Positions 63,612 through 64,000 of a stretch of DNA of 64,000 nucleotides are shown here, piece by piece. The notes below the pieces were generated by a model that did no database searches, was not told where the DNA came from, and saw only the letters and a list, made by a program, of their open reading frames with translations. How positions within the stretch are numbered: position 1 is the first letter of the stretch; every line of letters begins with the position of its first letter. Source of the stretch: Lingula anatina (taxonomy: Eukaryota; Brachiopoda; Lingulata; Lingulida; Lingulidae); the NCBI RefSeq assembly GCF_001039355.2, contig NW_019775488.1:172120-236119 (forward strand), given 5' to 3'. The position numbers were made by a program, and so were the translations under genes.

Positions 63612-63738
63612 CTTCCTTCATTGACCAGCTCTATAAAAGCCAGCCCAGCATGTTTCTGCAAGGAGTTCTGCCATTCCTGAGAACACAGCAGCATCACCAG
63701 CTCTACTACAGATGTGCTCTGCTTCAGAGTAACCAAAC
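63612..63738 (-). CDS. Nbea: Nbea exon 1 (local numbering), pre-PH region
   Basis: This 127 bp exon encodes a helical stretch containing [17 protein letters not shown] then [16 protein letters not shown], typical of the alpha-helical region upstream of PH-BEACH. The acceptor reads TTTTTTAAG before GTTTGG, and the donor is GGAAG followed by GTAGAT. It enters with two nucleotides of a split codon and leaves in phase 2. The acceptor is preceded by few pyrimidines beyond the T run, so the 5' border is slightly less certain than the others. Confidence 0.82.
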
Positions 63739-63855
63739 CTTAAAAAACAGAGGTACATTAGTGCAATAGCAGCCTCCTGGAGAATATCATCAAATATAGC
63801 AATAAAAAAAATTAGACAATTGCAACTCAATAGCATTTTATTTGCCTTTCTTCAG

Positions 63856-63914
<59 letters not shown>
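63856..63914. repeat. (TG)n microsatellite upstream of exon 1
   Basis: About 59 bp in the intron 5' of Nbea exon 1. Confidence 0.9.
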
Positions 63915-63915
<1 letters not shown>

Positions 63916-63934
63916 ATAAGTGCATGCAAGTAAC

Positions 63935-63936
<2 letters not shown>

Positions 63937-64000
<64 letters not shown>
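63937..64000. repeat. (GA)n microsatellite, runs off the window
   Basis: At least 64 bp, continuing to the window edge. On the Nbea sense strand it is a (TC)n pyrimidine tract. Confidence 0.9.

Overview
The window is a piece of an AT-rich animal genome with spliced genes, long introns and abundant microsatellites. It holds one host gene and one nested gene. The host, on the minus strand, is the 3' half of a neurobeachin gene (Nbea/LRBA family; 'rugose' in flies). The nested gene, on the plus strand, is mab-21, an intronless cGAS-like-fold (Mab-21 family) gene. The high allelic divergence and the protein sequences suggest a marine invertebrate, perhaps a mollusc or other lophotrochozoan. I cannot name the species.

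Layout in Nbea transcription order (right to left). Exons 1-6 (63738 down to 60993) encode the end of the conserved region before the PH-BEACH domain and its first strands. A roughly 41 kb intron follows (60992-19741), with mab-21 at 43258-44337 on the opposite strand. Exons 7-11 (19740-16584) finish the PH-BEACH domain and start the BEACH domain. Exons 12-17 (16287-12691) complete BEACH and begin the linker to the C-terminal WD40 repeats. All 17 exons have GT-AG borders and compatible phases, giving 701 complete codons. Every other intron is 147-1665 bp, so the mab-21-bearing intron is at least 20 times longer than any other. That is the expected pattern if the intron carries mab-21 regulatory DNA and the Nbea exons are bystanders.

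The assembly is locally redundant. Three single-N joins (11641, 44491, 48997) each lie between sequences that repeat each other in the dovetail arrangement of unmerged contig ends: A (1-11640 = 16698-28069), B (43187-44490 = 44492-45795) and C (45663-48996 = 49000-52290). The differences look allelic: mostly synonymous SNPs in exons, with SNPs, microsatellite-length changes and a few indels in introns. The second mab-21 copy (44563-45642) and the second set of Nbea exons 7-11 (1-3040) are therefore most likely the other haplotype and not paralogues. Collapsing the repeats would leave about 48 kb of unique locus.

The rest is intronic DNA: simple repeats, three minisatellites that carry splice-signal-like sequence, and several stretches that look like conserved regulatory DNA. 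I see no transposon coding sequence, tRNA, rRNA or other RNA gene. No new enzymatic or defence system is visible. The notable biology is the nested mab-21/Nbea arrangement and the splice-site minisatellites.
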